From: Hymenolepis diminuta
Lineage: Eukaryota; Platyhelminthes; Cestoda; Cyclophyllidea; Hymenolepididae
DNA: 64,000 nucleotides
Assembly (NCBI GenBank): GCA_900708905.1
Contig: CAADRB010000002.1
Span: forward strand, 4,220,292-4,284,291
Reading direction: 5' to 3'
The notes under the pieces were generated by a model, which was not told where the DNA came from, did not search any database, and was given only the letters and a program-made list of their open reading frames with translations. The position numbers were made by a program, and so were the translations under genes. Shown here piece by piece: positions 23,933 through 38,439 of this stretch (position 1 is its first letter; each line of letters begins with the position of its first letter).

Positions 23933-26913
23933 ATTAATTTGATAAATACCAAATAATGTGCGCTCGAAACCCATGGAGAAGCCATATTACTTGTTTAGGG
24001 ACATTCTATATGCCTGACCGAGTGGAAGGATTTCATAATGATTTCTAACAACATCAAAGTAAAATTAACAGTATGGGAACTTGTCCCTTAATTCACCCTA
24101 TTATTTAAGATAACTGAGACAATTTAATCATTCTATGGTTTCTTAGTGACTTTTGAAATTAAATTTAAAGACTAATTTAGTAATTAATTAAATTATTCAA
24201 TGGTCTCTTTTCATATATGTCAATGAAAGGAGAGGAATAAAGGTTAGAACTCTTTTCTGTGAAATGGCATAACCTTTATCAAGTCATTACAGTTCTGTTC
24301 TTTTCATGTGATTTCGTACTCTTCTTCCCTCTTTCACTGCACCAATTTAACTTTATTAGTGCAATGGATTCCCCAATTATATTTTCGAGTATAGATACAT
24401 TCGTTTTGTACATATTGCGGTGATAAAACATTCTGTTAACTGCACGATTGTCAGAAATTTGACAAGGTCGATTTCTCCTCTCTCTATTTCTCTTTTAATG
24501 TCTCTTCTTTTGGCATCGTTATCAGCACTGTCATTAACTCTAAACATCATATTACTTCATTTTCTCTGGTTAACTAGGCATGATCTTACCCACCCGATTA
24601 TTTTGGAATTTCTTCTTTTGTTACAATTTCGATAACAGTACCTCTGTATGTGTTCGTTCACTTATCTGGACCTGTCATCTTTAACCTCTTTTTCACTTGT
24701 CACCTCTTTTTTCTTCCACTTGTCATTGGCAGTGTATTCGCTTTAGTTTATCAACAGAATAAACGAGCTCTGAGTCAGTTCTGATTGACCCTTTTTCATA
24801 CCAAGGTGTTCCAGACTTACGTCGATTTTTAGTTCCTTGCTTCAAACTACCTTCCTTAAGGTGAGCATGATACTTTTATATTTTTTCGCTTCATTTGCAG
24901 TAGTGTTTTTGTGCGACTGTTCATCAACATTAAAAGTAATTTAATATCTAAGATAGACTACTTTACATGATTATGTGTGCGATCCTAACTAATGTTCGTT
25001 TCTAGCTCCCAATTTCGGATTGTTTTCCGTTAAAATGAACATGAAATTTCTGTCGTTTTTCCTGTTGCTTCGTTAGCAGTGATGATTTGTCTGAGAAATG
25101 CAAGGAATTTTTTAGTCTGAGATGAGAAACGTGTGTATTTTCCCCGAATTTCACAAAGAAAACTTAATTTCTAATTATTTTGCATGTATAAAGCGCATAG
25201 TTTAACGTCCACCGAAGGAGGTAGCTTTCATCAGAGCATGGGAAAGAAAGAAATCTTGATATCCAACCGTGACCTTATGCAGATATACGCAACCCAAGAA
25301 GCTGCTTATCATATATCTGCTTAGTGTTTCAGAGTGTAAGGAAACTACCGCGATATCTCTTGATAAATACTATGACTACTATTGCTCAGATTGAAGACGG
25401 AGAGGTAGTAATGGAGATTTCAGTCTCAGATGCGAGCGTGGGAAACCAAAAATCAGTAACTCAGAGTACAAAGGACGAGTTCCCTTCGCATGCATTGAAA
25501 ATTTTCCATCTGGTTTCCTAACAAATACACATCAAGAAGCCGTATAACCAGACCGGAATTAATCAGCGATAATATTAACTCAACAATTATAATTAGATTA
25601 TCTGAACGGTGTTCAGCCAAAGTCTGCTCATTTTTCCATGAAGAGCGCTTAACATATATATTGAGCTCTCTTAATACGACACAAAATTTAAATAATAAAT
25701 AGCTAATTCTTATTCCCCATGTCGGACCATCTGGCATGCGCGTCAATTCGTACGGCGAATTCCTTTTAGTGATCTGACTTTTAACGTTAAAAGGGAGCCG
25801 GGTGTTTTCAAAAAACTTTGCTCTGTACTAACTTGTCATCGATTCTCCATCAAAGTATATTCCAGCTCCCTCTATCAGATATTATCAAAGACTGTCTGGA
25901 GCATACAAAAGCTATTTCGAATCTCAACAGTCGTTTTTTTTCTCGACTTCTCAGAAAATGATTTTCCATCTATCCATTTTGGCATAAATTCTGTTTTTCA
26001 GGGTTTTTTCGAAGTACACGGTAAAAAATCTTGTAATTTAACTTTTTTTGCGTTGTTAAGACTACCAAAAAATTTATATCTCTATCTTTAAGCATGCAAG
26101 CATTTTAGCTTGAATACCAGGAGAAAAATAAAGTATGTAACAATAACTTCATATTTTAAGATTTTGAATGCATTAGTGCAAAAACCTGATAGATTTCCTA
26201 TATTTATTCGAGTGCCTGAACGAGTCGGCCTCTAAATACAAGTGTGCCTGTGCTTTCATCAATTATTAATTAATTATTAATAATTCGGCCCACATTTTTT
26301 GACATAAAATTACCAAAACTTTTTCAGTTATATGTATATACAACATTATAATACACTCATTTATTCATTATATTTCTTATAGTTATATCCTATTTACCTC
26401 TGTGATGGAAAGTTTGTAATTATTAGAATGAATCTACCTGCTTTAAAATATTCTGTAGCCTTCTATCTTTGCGATCTTCTATCATGTCATTATTCAAGTG
26501 GATATAGATGTAGTTTTCAATTCCTAATTGGTTTCGTTTATAATCTTTCCTGTTTTCGATTTCTGTTCTTGTTAACTTTTTTGGAGGATAGTTTACTAAA
26601 CTTTCGAGATATTAAGGAGTTCTTAAGAGTTAAATTTAAACGTCTCCTTGAGAAATGTGAATTCTTAACAAACCTTCGAGCAATCACGAGAAAGAGGACA
26701 AGTAGGCGTAAAAGAGCATTGTTTTGCGGAAAATTGTTATAAGGAGCAGGAGGAGGAGAAGGTAAAACACTTTTTTAGCAGCAACAGTAGTCGAAGGCGG
26801 GAAAAGGGAAGCGAATTGTAATTATATGAGGGGTTGTGTGTCCATGTTTGCATTTGTATTTTAGGAGAAGAAATAACACTCTTCATTATTGTGTGTAGAG
26901 CTTCCTTCTTCAC

Positions 26914-27470
26914 NNNNNNNNNNNNNNNNNNNNNNNNNNNNNNNNNNNNNNNNNNNNNNNNNNNNNNNNNNNNNNNNNNNNNNNNNNNNNNNNNNNNNNN
27001 NNNNNNNNNNNNNNNNNNNNNNNNNNNNNNNNNNNNNNNNNNNNNNNNNNNNNNNNNNNNNNNNNNNNNNNNNNNNNNNNNNNNNNNNNNNNNNNNNNNN
27101 NNNNNNNNNNNNNNNNNNNNNNNNNNNNNNNNNNNNNNNNNNNNNNNNNNNNNNNNNNNNNNNNNNNNNNNNNNNNNNNNNNNNNNNNNNNNNNNNNNNN
27201 NNNNNNNNNNNNNNNNNNNNNNNNNNNNNNNNNNNNNNNNNNNNNNNNNNNNNNNNNNNNNNNNNNNNNNNNNNNNNNNNNNNNNNNNNNNNNNNNNNNN
27301 NNNNNNNNNNNNNNNNNNNNNNNNNNNNNNNNNNNNNNNNNNNNNNNNNNNNNNNNNNNNNNNNNNNNNNNNNNNNNNNNNNNNNNNNNNNNNNNNNNNN
27401 NNNNNNNNNNNNNNNNNNNNNNNNNNNNNNNNNNNNNNNNNNNNNNNNNNNNNNNNNNNNNNNNNNNNNN
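26914..27470. other. Assembly gap (557 N)
   Basis: Run of unknown bases. Any translated frame that spans it is meaningless. A missing exon could lie here. Confidence 1.
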
Positions 27471-28744
27471 TTTTTGCTTATACAGCTAGCAGATATAATG
27501 ATGTTCAGGAAATGCTTAATCGTATCTTCGGGGTTTCTTCCTATTCACCATTCAATTCAATTCTAAGAATGTGTATTGGCATTCCCTTATCATTTCAGTA
27601 TTTTTATGATCATCTATCAGCTTCTTTGGAAGTAAAATGTTATGTTCTCAGTACACCAAAGACAGAACATGACATTTTAGTTGGTAACTGCCTGGTGATT
27701 TTCATTAATTTTCTCGGTGTTTTTTCTGTAGCCTGTGAAAGTCTGCAGTTATTTTCTTCAGAAAATGGTTAAATCAAATCTCGTGCAAAGTCATGAATTC
27801 GACCTTCAAAAGTTTGTTCTGGAATTCGGTATTCTCCCAAAAGTTTAGTTTTCCATTCAACTCAATTTCTTATTATAGTAGTGATTAGTAACATCTCTAG
27901 TATTCTCCCTTTAATCTTAATATTGATAAGACTTTTGATCGACTAAAGTTTGAATATATTTTTGCGTATCGGTTTTCAATTATACTAAACTTTAGAGAGC
28001 TTTAAAAATTTCGATAGTGGGTGAAATTAATCACCTAGAACGATGATCATTTATGAGTCCACATTAGTACCTTTCTCCCTCCTATATCTTATAATTGATT
28101 AGATATAAGATATATATACTCCCAAACAGTAATTTTGTGAAATTTGCAGATTTATATTTGTGTCAAGTGTCACTTAAAATCATCCCAATAAACGGCCCTC
28201 GTCATTAAATCCTAACACTGTCATATCTCTCGTCCGCATTAACCACGGTGAGTAGCCATCCAGTTTGCTGAGCATGGTCTGATACGTATCTTTGAAGATA
28301 TGACCAAAGTTTCTTATGAGATCCCACATCTCCATATAGTTCAATTACGATCCTAATAAGACATAAATAGGGAATAAATAACTGTAAAACCAGTAGTAAC
28401 CACTGCTCTGAGTCACGCAAATGAAGGTGAAAAATATAAATTAATTTAATGGCGGAGAGGCAGAGAGAGTGAGAAAACACGAAGGATATATGTTGATGAC
28501 TGACTCTGTGTGAACGTTTTCGCATAAATTGGGTTAATATTCTTTCCTTTAGTTCTCATAAAAGTCTCGCAGCAGTTAGAGGAGAGGAGTGGGAAAAATG
28601 GAAGGGTAGGTATTTTAAGCTCTTTCCCGCCTGAATTGCGTGATATTTTCGTCTCGATCAGTATAATGAACTCTCTTATAAACCCACAAATAGTTCATTG
28701 AAGGGCTGTGGAGTCTTTGCGTCCTACTTTCAGTGCTTTTTACC

Positions 28745-29110
28745 CACTTCTAAGCCTTTAGCGGCGAGACTCAGAGGGGTTGAAGAAGAAGGAGACGGGT
28801 TTTAGGCAGTTGTGTTCCCTCCTCTTGTGCTCTCTTTCTGTGTATGTAGAGAGAGGGTTTGGCCTGGCCCGAAAAATAGACCAGCGGTTTTTTACGCCGC
28901 TAACCGTTAGGGAATACTCACATTCCTGAACGAGAGAAGCTTTGAACATTGCCCGCCCTCCCGCTCTCCACACGCATTCCCTCCCTTTTACACACACAGA
29001 GTGTGTAAAAAGGTCGTCGAGGAGGTAAAAAGCGGGTCTAATTTTGCCCTTTGTGTGTTGGGATGCCGAAAGCCCTTTGAAACGTTTTCCAGTCCCCTTC
29101 TCTCCTCTCC
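28745..29110. other. GC-rich island 3
   Basis: GCGGCGAGAC at 28760, a GAGAGAGGG and CTCTCTTTC pair (about 28830-28858), CCCGCCCTCCCGCTCTCC around 28951-28968, and ACACACACAGAGTGTGT, which can fold back on itself. Confidence 0.4.
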
Positions 29111-32069
29111 CGTAACTCAAATTCGTGGCAGTTTTATAAACAGTTTCTGATGATGATAAATTTCAGCCGATTCCTAAAATTATGACATATCCTTTTCATA
29201 AAGAATGAAGCTTATAAATAAGGGATTTGTCCTTTTGAATGTATGCACAACATTATCAGTAGTTAAACTGATCTGTTTCCAGTAACAACTACTTACACTA
29301 TTTTAAGATAAAAACGCTAACGTATATTAAGTCACGTATTCTATTCAGTTGTTTTTTATCTTTGTAGAGGATTTAAAAGCTTCAATACCTCTTACCTTTT
29401 CTAAAAAAGGTAGTTCCAACTTGTCCTTCAAGGTGCTTGACTGCTTAGAAAGTTGATTGTGAAAGGTCAGGGTAGTTTAAATATCAGCGTCTGTTCACTT
29501 GTTTTCGCCCCAATATATTCTTAAAACATAATGGACTGTAGAATGATAGTGTGTAATGGGCCTTGGTTATTCTGTTTTTAGTGTTTAAGGAAAATCCATT
29601 TTCAATAACATTTAATCAACCCTTCTCTAAATTTTAATACTACGTCTAGTATCAGCATAGTAATTCTACTATCTTTTAAAGCTCTATATATTTTGACAGT
29701 GCAGTAAATACAGGTTAGAACTAGAACTCAACAGTAGAAATATCTCAAAACTAGAGTAGGTGATATCTGTTACTTAATAATCGCGATGTAGGTCTGTGAA
29801 CTAGATTATTTCGAATCGATTTAATGACTTTGAGAATGGATACCTACAAGTGAATTATCGGCATTAATTAAGCTATAAAAATAACCAGTTCATGTTATAG
29901 TCCTCATTATAATCTACGGCATCTACAGCATTATCTGAATTACGAGAGTAATTAGATGTCTCAACCTTTAATGATTTGTCAATTGCCTTCCCTTTTCAGT
30001 TAGTCTGAAGATGAACTTATGCGATATGGCTAATTGCGATCATTATCTTCTCATGATTTAAACGAATTATTTCGTTGGTATGATCGATGGTTTCTCATTA
30101 TGCTTATGGAAGGCGATGCTTTAAAGAAAATGCATCATCTAAATAATGAAAAATTCGTTCTTGACTTGTGGAATGGAACAAATGAGTTGTCCAGTTGATT
30201 GAAAAATAACTCCCCATACATGTTGAATGTTTAATAATATGCCAGGTTATCAATACACTATGAAGTTCTGAAACCATTTGCTCGATAGTTAAGGATTATT
30301 TCAAAAGTGCGTGCTCAGTTAGATGAAAAAGACCAAAAAGAAGCGTCGGGTTTGAGAAAATGCAGCTGAATGCTTAAGTTCAATTCGAGGCTCAACTAAA
30401 AAAAGCATGTTTTTCTCATATTTCGTTTCTGAAACTGATTATAGTTCGGCACAGTGGATTTTGAAAAGAAGAAATTTCTCTTCAGTAACTACATATAAAA
30501 ATACATACTGCTTTAATCACGTTTACTTATCGTATCTTTTAAGTTGCGCAATTCATATATTAATTGTTATTCATCTCAATTGTTTATTATTCAAAATAGC
30601 GATATTTTGAATAGTAATTTATAAGATTAAAAGATTTCGTGATTTATTAATCCATGAATACTATAATCAAGTAATAATTGAATTTTAGTATGACTTTACT
30701 TTTATCGATTAGACATCTATCATAATTTGAGATCCCAACAAAATTAGACGACGTGTGAAAATCGATCTTGAAATCAACATATATCGAATCCGATTTGCAT
30801 TATTAGAAAGTTTATGCTATACAATACTTAATGTTATTATTTTGTCTCTTAGTAGGATATAAATGATGAATATTATTTATCAATTTGACTTTATGGCACT
30901 ATTTTTCCAGTTGTTTTAATTACATTAATATGGTACGCATATGTATATTTCCCATGCTTTCGATAAATGACTTTTAATTTATAGCTATTAAATTAATAGA
31001 TAACCATCCAAGTGAATATTAGTTCACACGAGTTCTGAAAGCGGTAATAAAGTCGCTCTTGTGAAAATTCGTTTCCAGGACTTCAGAACTCCGTTAATAA
31101 GATTTTGACTGTATAATTAACATAGGGCTCAACAAACACTCTGACCAATCCATTAATATTAATGTATACCAGTTTTAAAAGTTCGTAATATACTAAGGGG
31201 CTTGATGAATTTTTTTGGATTATTTTGACTTAACTACCCTGAAAATAGATATTAATAAAAGACTTCATGTTAAGTAAACACTAAATTTAATTGACTGACT
31301 GTGTTTGAATACATAATCTTCAGGTTGAAGCCTCATTCAAAAAGTTTTTTATGGCCGTGCCTGTTTTTTCATATTTACCAGTATTTTACTCTCATCAAAA
31401 AAGTTCTTATATATTTTGGGAAATTAAATCACCTTTTCTCTTGTCATTCACCCTTTCTCACAAGATTGATATTTTCTCTCTTTCGCTCTCGCAGTTTATG
31501 TTTTTTTTCTCATTTGAGGTAACAGGAGAATATATCATTATGTCCCTCTGTCCACGTATCCATTAGCAGTTAGGCAGCTGAGTTGATCGGTAAAAAGGAC
31601 TTTCTCACTATATTTATCTGGTTAATTCGTTCTGTCTCCACTAACCATTAACTTGTCTATAGGTGAAATGGGTTAGTTGCATCACAGAATAGAGCCAAAT
31701 GAGTTCAGATACTACAAGCACAATGCATTTCGGTTACATCAGTTGTCCTACCGTTTCGAATTCCACCTCCCTCTCCCAGAATTAACCATTCTGAACTCCC
31801 TAGATGTTCATCAATGCGCATCTAAGCCATGATTTCATACGGCCTCTTTTGAAGCTTTATACTATCGTTATTTCCATTAACGACTGCCATTTCATCAATG
31901 TGTTTGCTTCTCTGATTCCTAAAATACATAATTCTTTAGAGTTGCCTTTTTGATTCTTTTGTATATGACCAATAACTTAAATCTATATCTTACTGGTTTG
32001 TTTAAATTGTTGATGCTCTAATAGATTCAGGCAATGGATAAATTTGGTTTAATCTAAGTGAATGAGCGG

Positions 32070-32445
32070 TAGATAGCGATAGCAGAGGGGGGAAGAGGTA
32101 GGAAGAGGGGCAGCAGCAAGCATTGCTGCTTCTGCTTAATCGGCCTGCCATCTTTGAGCGCGAACGGCAGAAGGCGGTGTCCACCCACTATACTTTTTAC
32201 ACACCCACTCACAATTGCTATCTCCTCTCCTTTATCCTTCCACCATCCCCTACTTCCTCACCACCGTCAACAAACTGCCGATGCCGCCTCTTTGTAGAGT
32301 AGTCGGTAGCCGCCGACTAAGAGTAGAGCAGGGAGAGTCCACCGGTAGAGATGAGACACACGCTGCAGTGCGGCAGTTTTCCGCAAACCGCTTGATAAGA
32401 TCGTTTCTTGGTATGTGTGCTATGGATGTTACTTCTGCTGCTGCA
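32070..32445. other. GC-rich island 4
   Basis: A GA-rich block (32087-32110), CGGCCTGCCATCTTTGAGC (32141-32159), GCCGATGCCGCC and GTAGCCGCCGAC. GCCATCTT is a perfect YY1/Pho-type core. Confidence 0.45.
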
Positions 32446-35109
32446 ACTTCTACATTTGTGACAGACAAGACTTTCTTTCTTCACCACTTCTACTAGGCAT
32501 GTTTTTATGCTCTTGGGAGAGTATGATATGTATTCTTTTTGAAGTCTGAACACAATATAGAATATTTAATTAAATTACTAGCTGTTTAAATAGATTCGAT
32601 TTTTTATACCAGGTATGTGTTTCAGAGAAGTGGGTAACGTGATTTGCATCATCAACCTTTCAGTATTTAAGACAGGAATATCTAAATAGTGTAGATATTT
32701 TCTTAGATCATCAAGTGATCTTTGTTCAGTACGTTCCTAGGCGAAGAAATGTGAAGCGATTTATATCTGCTGAAACTAGTTTATAACTTTTGCAAAGTAG
32801 AGCTTATGTGTTGGGATGTCTAGTTTCTGCCGGTAAAAATACCTACGTACTAGTTATTGATAGGCTATCGTTGACTCAGAGTCGGAAAAATAGGACAGCA
32901 ATGCATTTACTCAAAGACTATTAACTCAACGAAAACTATATGTGACCATAAGTTGCTTCCATATAATTGATATTTGAAGGATAAAATAATGCTGGACAGA
33001 TAAAGATTTTTGTCCCCACAAACAGTCAAGCTGTCACAAACGGCATGTGCTCACACATTGATAAGGACGATGGGCAACTAAGAAAATACCTGTGGGAATT
33101 GTTCAACTCAATCTTTATTTGCCGGGATCCTATCAGTAAGCTTCTGAAACTTAAATCTCTTGACCTTTTCCACAAATATAACGTTCTTTAAGACAGCCAT
33201 CTGAATGTATACACTTTCATATGGATGGACACTAACGTTTATTATCTTCTTGGATATCAAGGCAAATAGTTTACTAATTACAATACCAGTTCCTTCGATA
33301 GGAAAGTGGAATCTAGTCAGCTATTAACTTCAAGAGGATCCGATATCAGATGCTCACAGGTTTCCCTTATGTATGTTTTTTGGGCATTAGCCATGTATTC
33401 TCATTCTGTGATATGAAGATCTTTTCGATGTCTAAATCCTCAAACACGGTAATTCAATAGGGGAAGTTAATTCCCCTCGATACTTTTAACGTTTATTTAG
33501 ATGAATAGATTTTTCTTTATTATAAAAAATGGTTTCTTGATTAGCCGAAAACAGTCCTGGGAGCCTGAAAAAAATTAAAAGCGAATAAAAACAGATTTTA
33601 GTTCGAGATTCCTTTAGAATTGTTAAATTTACGAGGAGCTACGATCTGTGTGAACTTGGCTTTTTCAGGTACTTGCGCATGTTTGCATTTAGTTCATTCA
33701 CCAATGATAAAAATTGGACAGGAACAGCAGTTGCAATGTAATACTAGGGAGCTACAGTAATGGTTTTGAACCTAGCAAAATAGGATTTGAATAATGTGTT
33801 CATGTTCTAATTTAAACAGTTTTTTTCACTTAAAACATTCCGTGTATCTTCTTGTTTTTCTATGTTCGGGCAACAAGGTCGAGCAAGTATTAATTGTTAA
33901 AACAGTCAAGTTTTTGAAGGTGCTTGTCTTCCAGTATCTCGTAAAATTTTATTCAGTTACCATTTTTAACTGAATTATTCCCTATTACAAAGATAGCTCT
34001 CTTGTATTTCGGAGTTAGTGAAGATATTTTGACGTTCTTTTGAGAATCAGCCAGCCTATTCAATCTTTCAAATTCGTATCATTAATGTACACCAATGAAA
34101 AATAGACTCTAACATTATCATATTTAGAAATAACGTTTGCTTATCTAATAAGCCTCAAATTAGTATCGCGAATCAGTATATATGTCCTTCTACAGTTCTT
34201 TCGGTGGTGCATTTTTGACTTTCAACAATGTGTTATAATTCATTTGATGATATGGCGCCAATGGCTTCATATTTCATTTCCTTTTCTGCCTCACTCTCAG
34301 AATAACGGTTGTGTTTTTGATTTACCGTTCTCATCAAATTTCCATCTACATGTCTTTTATCAAAATACTATCAAACGCACCTAGACAAATATTGCAAATT
34401 CACGTTTAGCTTATCTTGGGAGTTTACTTTACTGTTTCTCTGGAGACTTGTGCAAGTATTCATGATTGTATGGAGGCAAAATATTATCTCAACAATTTTA
34501 CAAAGATGTTATTTGAAGAAACCAACACATTTCGCTACTTCATGGAATGCTAAGTATACTGTAATCATATGAGATGTTTTCTTTTTCAATGACATCGAAG
34601 CTGCAGGTGACTATTAATCCAAGATTTAACTGCATCGCTACAATCACTCAATTATTCTTTTCGGCACCCTCATAGTCCTCTCCTAATAGTTAAAATCTGG
34701 AGATTTTCTGGCATTGGTACGCCTTTAGCAATATTGGCATGAAAATTTTAAGTGGTTATTTTTTTACTCATTCGAATAATAATCGTCGCCTTCAATAAAT
34801 ATTTTAAGATTTTAACCTAATACTTTCGAAGGTGTGCGTCGTCAATTTATTGTATTTAAGCTATTACATGACGGGCTATATTTTCTGTCTCATACACTCG
34901 AGCTAGATTTCTTAAGTGACCTGACTTAAGTCAAGGACATATCAGCCTTTAAGGTCCTGACTTATTCTCTTAATGGGAATTCCTTATGTGTCTTCCCTTT
35001 ACTCACCCGAATAATTTTTTTGCCTTTGTATTGCAAATATTAGCGACAAAAATGGCGTTAATAATTTGACTCTGTTAACACACGAATTCGTGACTGTATG
35101 TGTATAAAA

Positions 35110-35525
35110 TAGCATAGTTCTTAGTCGCGGTAGTGTCGGCTTAGCGGCGCAGTGTTCTGCCGCAGTCATTCCTCCTCTAGACAACGCCGCCGGCACACAA
35201 TAGTTTTAGTCGGAAGAGTAATAGTGGGTACTGTTAACTACCCTACTAAGAGCTTATTTACAACTGACTATGTAGGCGTATTCATGCATGTATACATGAC
35301 ACCGTTGCACATGGACAAATACAGGAGGGGAGGAGGAGAGCACAACAGGTGTTTTTTATGTCGGAATGCGGTATGTCAGCATATCAGTTTGCCGCTCGAT
35401 TGTTGTCGCCATCTTGAGCTTCTCATGACACCTCCGCCATTTCTCTCTCTGGCGCGCTCTCTGGAGTTTTTTCCCACCCTACCGATCGTATATGCCCTCC
35501 TATTTCACCCACCGGAGATTTCCAC
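35110..35525. other. GC-rich island 5
   Basis: GTCGGCTTAGCGGCGCAG, ACGCCGCCGG, GTCGCCATCTTGAG (35405-35418), CCGCCATTTCTCTCTCTGG (35434-35452) and GCGCGCTCTCT. Two GCCAT cores lie within 30 bp of CT repeats. Confidence 0.45.
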
Positions 35526-37069
35526 TTCTCGTATAGGAATAAAGTTTAAATGGAGTAAAATATGCGAGATGATAACATTCTGGATGCATTAAACTAAATA
35601 CATACTCTACAGATACAATCTATTAGTTCTGAATAGCCGGTTGCAATAATGACAAAATGAGAATCCTGTCAACTTTGGATTCCATACAGATGCTTTTAAA
35701 TGACATATTTTGTTCATTAATAACTGGAGTCAAGGGTCATGGATGCATGTGGGTGCATAATTGACTGAATATAGGGAAAGTATGGAGAAAGAACGCTTAT
35801 TCTATGATCTTTTACAATGAGGTTCTCAAGTTTATTGTGACATTATGAAATTTTAGTAGAATAAATTCAAGGTCGCAATATCAGAGTATACAGTTTATTT
35901 GTTTCTCAGGCCTTAAGCCATCAATGTGAGTGTGTTCTAAATTGTTATCAGGGGTTCTGTAGTTTCCAAAGTGTATGTAAATGTGGCTTCTTAAAGAAAA
36001 TGTACTTCATATTTTTTAGCTGATTCTTTCTCAGAATGAGAAGATTTGGTGAATAGCTTAGTGTCTTTAGACATTTACTTATACGCGATCTGGCCGAGCC
36101 ATTTCTTTTACCATGAACGGTAATTTTCACGATCATAAATAGATAAATACATAAATCAGGCTTACAAGTTTTACTTTCTACTCGACAGATCGAGAAAGAA
36201 GTACCACAGAGTTTTATTTTCCTTTGTTGCAGAAATTCGCTTCTCCGAAGTCATGCATTATTTCACTCATTTACCCCTGGCAAAATAAACGGAGTTCACT
36301 TTTTACCTTTTTACTTTTTTCTGACAGTAAAACCCTGTTTTAACACCGTACTTATACTCTCCTGCCAGCCTGACCACTTGATACCTTTTCATTTTCCTCA
36401 ATAATATACCCCCTATAGAGACTAGTCGTGTTTTCTCAATATTTTCTATTATTGTTATTGCCCACGATAATGCAAAAATTTTAATTACGGGAAGACATCT
36501 GAATAAAGGAAATAGCAGCCGAGACGAGAGCGGAGTGTCAATGACAGTTAATGAAGCATGGACGACAAGCACCTTACTTGATTTGGATTCTGGAGGCACT
36601 AATTTGTCCATTATTCTCATGGGAAGTATAGTTTATTGTATAATGTCCTAATATTAAAATCTAATGATTTGATTTAATTGTTTGTGAGTTGGATTATGTC
36701 CAAGATATTCGTAGCTTGTTGAGCGATTGATTTAATTCTGTGGTCGCTCGTGCCACCTCAATTTATTTGTATCTTCTCATTGGTAAAGAATAATATATGG
36801 TAACAAAAATATTTCATTATATCAGTGACACAGTATGTTTAATTTTTTTTAGCCATCCACGACCTAATCCAGAAAGCACAGTTTGTACAACATATTTAGA
36901 ATGAAGGAATTTGGTGGTAGATTAGGTACCCACACTTTTCTTCATGTTTCTCAGTTATTTCCTTCCTTTCTACTACTTTAACTGCCGGAAACTTTAATCA
37001 CATTCCCACATATAATTGAACTGAATTCTGAATTCACATTGTGCAGCGGGCTTTGCCACAAAGTGTTAC

Positions 37070-37305
37070 AAGCGGTTTAGGCGATAGAGAGAGATGGAGA
37101 GAATACGGCTTGACTACTGGCTGGACCTTTTTTCTGCCGCAAAATGTTTTTGCGCACTCCGGCCAAGCCGCCACCACACCCCAACTTTTTGTAATTCTCT
37201 ATCCTGGCTCAATCCCAAAGTAGCTGGCGGTAAGGACGCAGTCCTCTTCTCCTAGTTGTGATGTGTAAGCCTTAAAATCAAAAGCACCGATAAGCCGCCA
37301 AAATG
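37070..37305. other. Small GC-rich island 6
   Basis: GATAGAGAGAGATGGAGAG at 37082-37100, GGCCAAGCCGCCACCACACC and AAGCCGCCAAAATG. It is shorter and weaker than its neighbours. Confidence 0.3.
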
Positions 37306-38439
37306 AGAATAAAGCCTGTCCTAATCCTTTGTAAGTGTCGTACGTTTCTGGAGCATTCCCCTTCGCACACTCTCTCATTTCATTCCGATTCCGACTTTCA
37401 ACTGTCGGTTCATCTTTTTCACTCGTGCTTACTCAACCCCATTGATTTTAGATCCTCAATTCTAAGTCCTTATTTTGTTAAGAAACAGTAGATTAAAGCC
37501 TCGTAGCTGTGATGTCACTATGATATTAATTTTGTCCAACCTTTAATCAATCACATGCCGAGATGCGTTTGTGCTTTTATAGATTTCCTTCTGGTCGATC
37601 AAATTTTCATTTCATTATAGAATAACTGAAACACTCAAACATTCTTTGTAATCTGATTTGGATAGATTTGGTACTTTATCCATTTTGTATCCAGCCCTAT
37701 TTCCATTTTAGCACATTAGGTACTAGGCAGAATTTCCAGTCTCCCAAGAAGGCTTATAAGTTTCAATATCGAATTCATAAGGTTTTTGCCTTTTAATGAC
37801 TTAACATTACTTTCAACTCGAGTTCTTTGAGTGGTACTAATAGTGAATTGCATCCATTCTTATCTTGATTTCCTTAAGCCCAAAATTTTTAAACTTTTAA
37901 ATAAGGCGACAACTCCGATTTCCGTTCAGATAATTTGGTTGCACTGAAACTAAACGTCCGTCCAGAAATCCACTATAATTCACGACTCTCAGACTGATTT
38001 GTGTTTATTTCACTTCATTATTCCAAATGGAAAATCCGATTCTTATTAATTCTTTCAGTTCCATGGCCACATCTGTAAAATCTGTCATTATCACTGGAAA
38101 CAAGTGTTTCTATATTAAATAGATTTAGGTTCCTAAATTAATAATTCGTCGATTCAAATTCCATTTATATTCAACTCAGATTTGCTTATTAGTAGCAGTT
38201 GCAATCATGATTAAGCCGATTATCTAACTTTTAATTATTTTAGTTTCACATTTGAAAGTTTCCCGGTCACCGACAACGCTATGAGAAATAAAATTATTTC
38301 CCGAAACATTTATTGTTAATTTAATATCTCAGTTATAAAATGTATCTTTTCGCATTAGCATCGTATCGATAAAAACTTGATATAGGGTTTAAATAATCCT
38401 CCTACCGCGTTTACTTGAATTTAATAGACGCGTGTTTTA

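Larger units (their letters stand above)
19704..26913. other. Putative giant intron, left part; no coding gene recognised
   Basis: After the GTAAGT donor there is no convincing exon. Long frames such as 22284-22676 and 26428-26742 lack family motifs. The stretch contains two minus-strand SINE-like copies and two GC-richer islands, listed separately. Confidence 0.45.

Noticed and set aside
26834..27772. Long open frame across the N gap
   Set aside because: The middle is unknown bases, and the flanking residues look random.
28758..29120. 120-codon minus-strand frame
   Set aside because: Lies in a GC-rich island where stop codons are rarer; reads as translated CT/GA repeats.
35152..35592. 146-codon plus-strand frame
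   Set aside because: Same reason: GC-rich island, begins without a useful ATG context, no domain.
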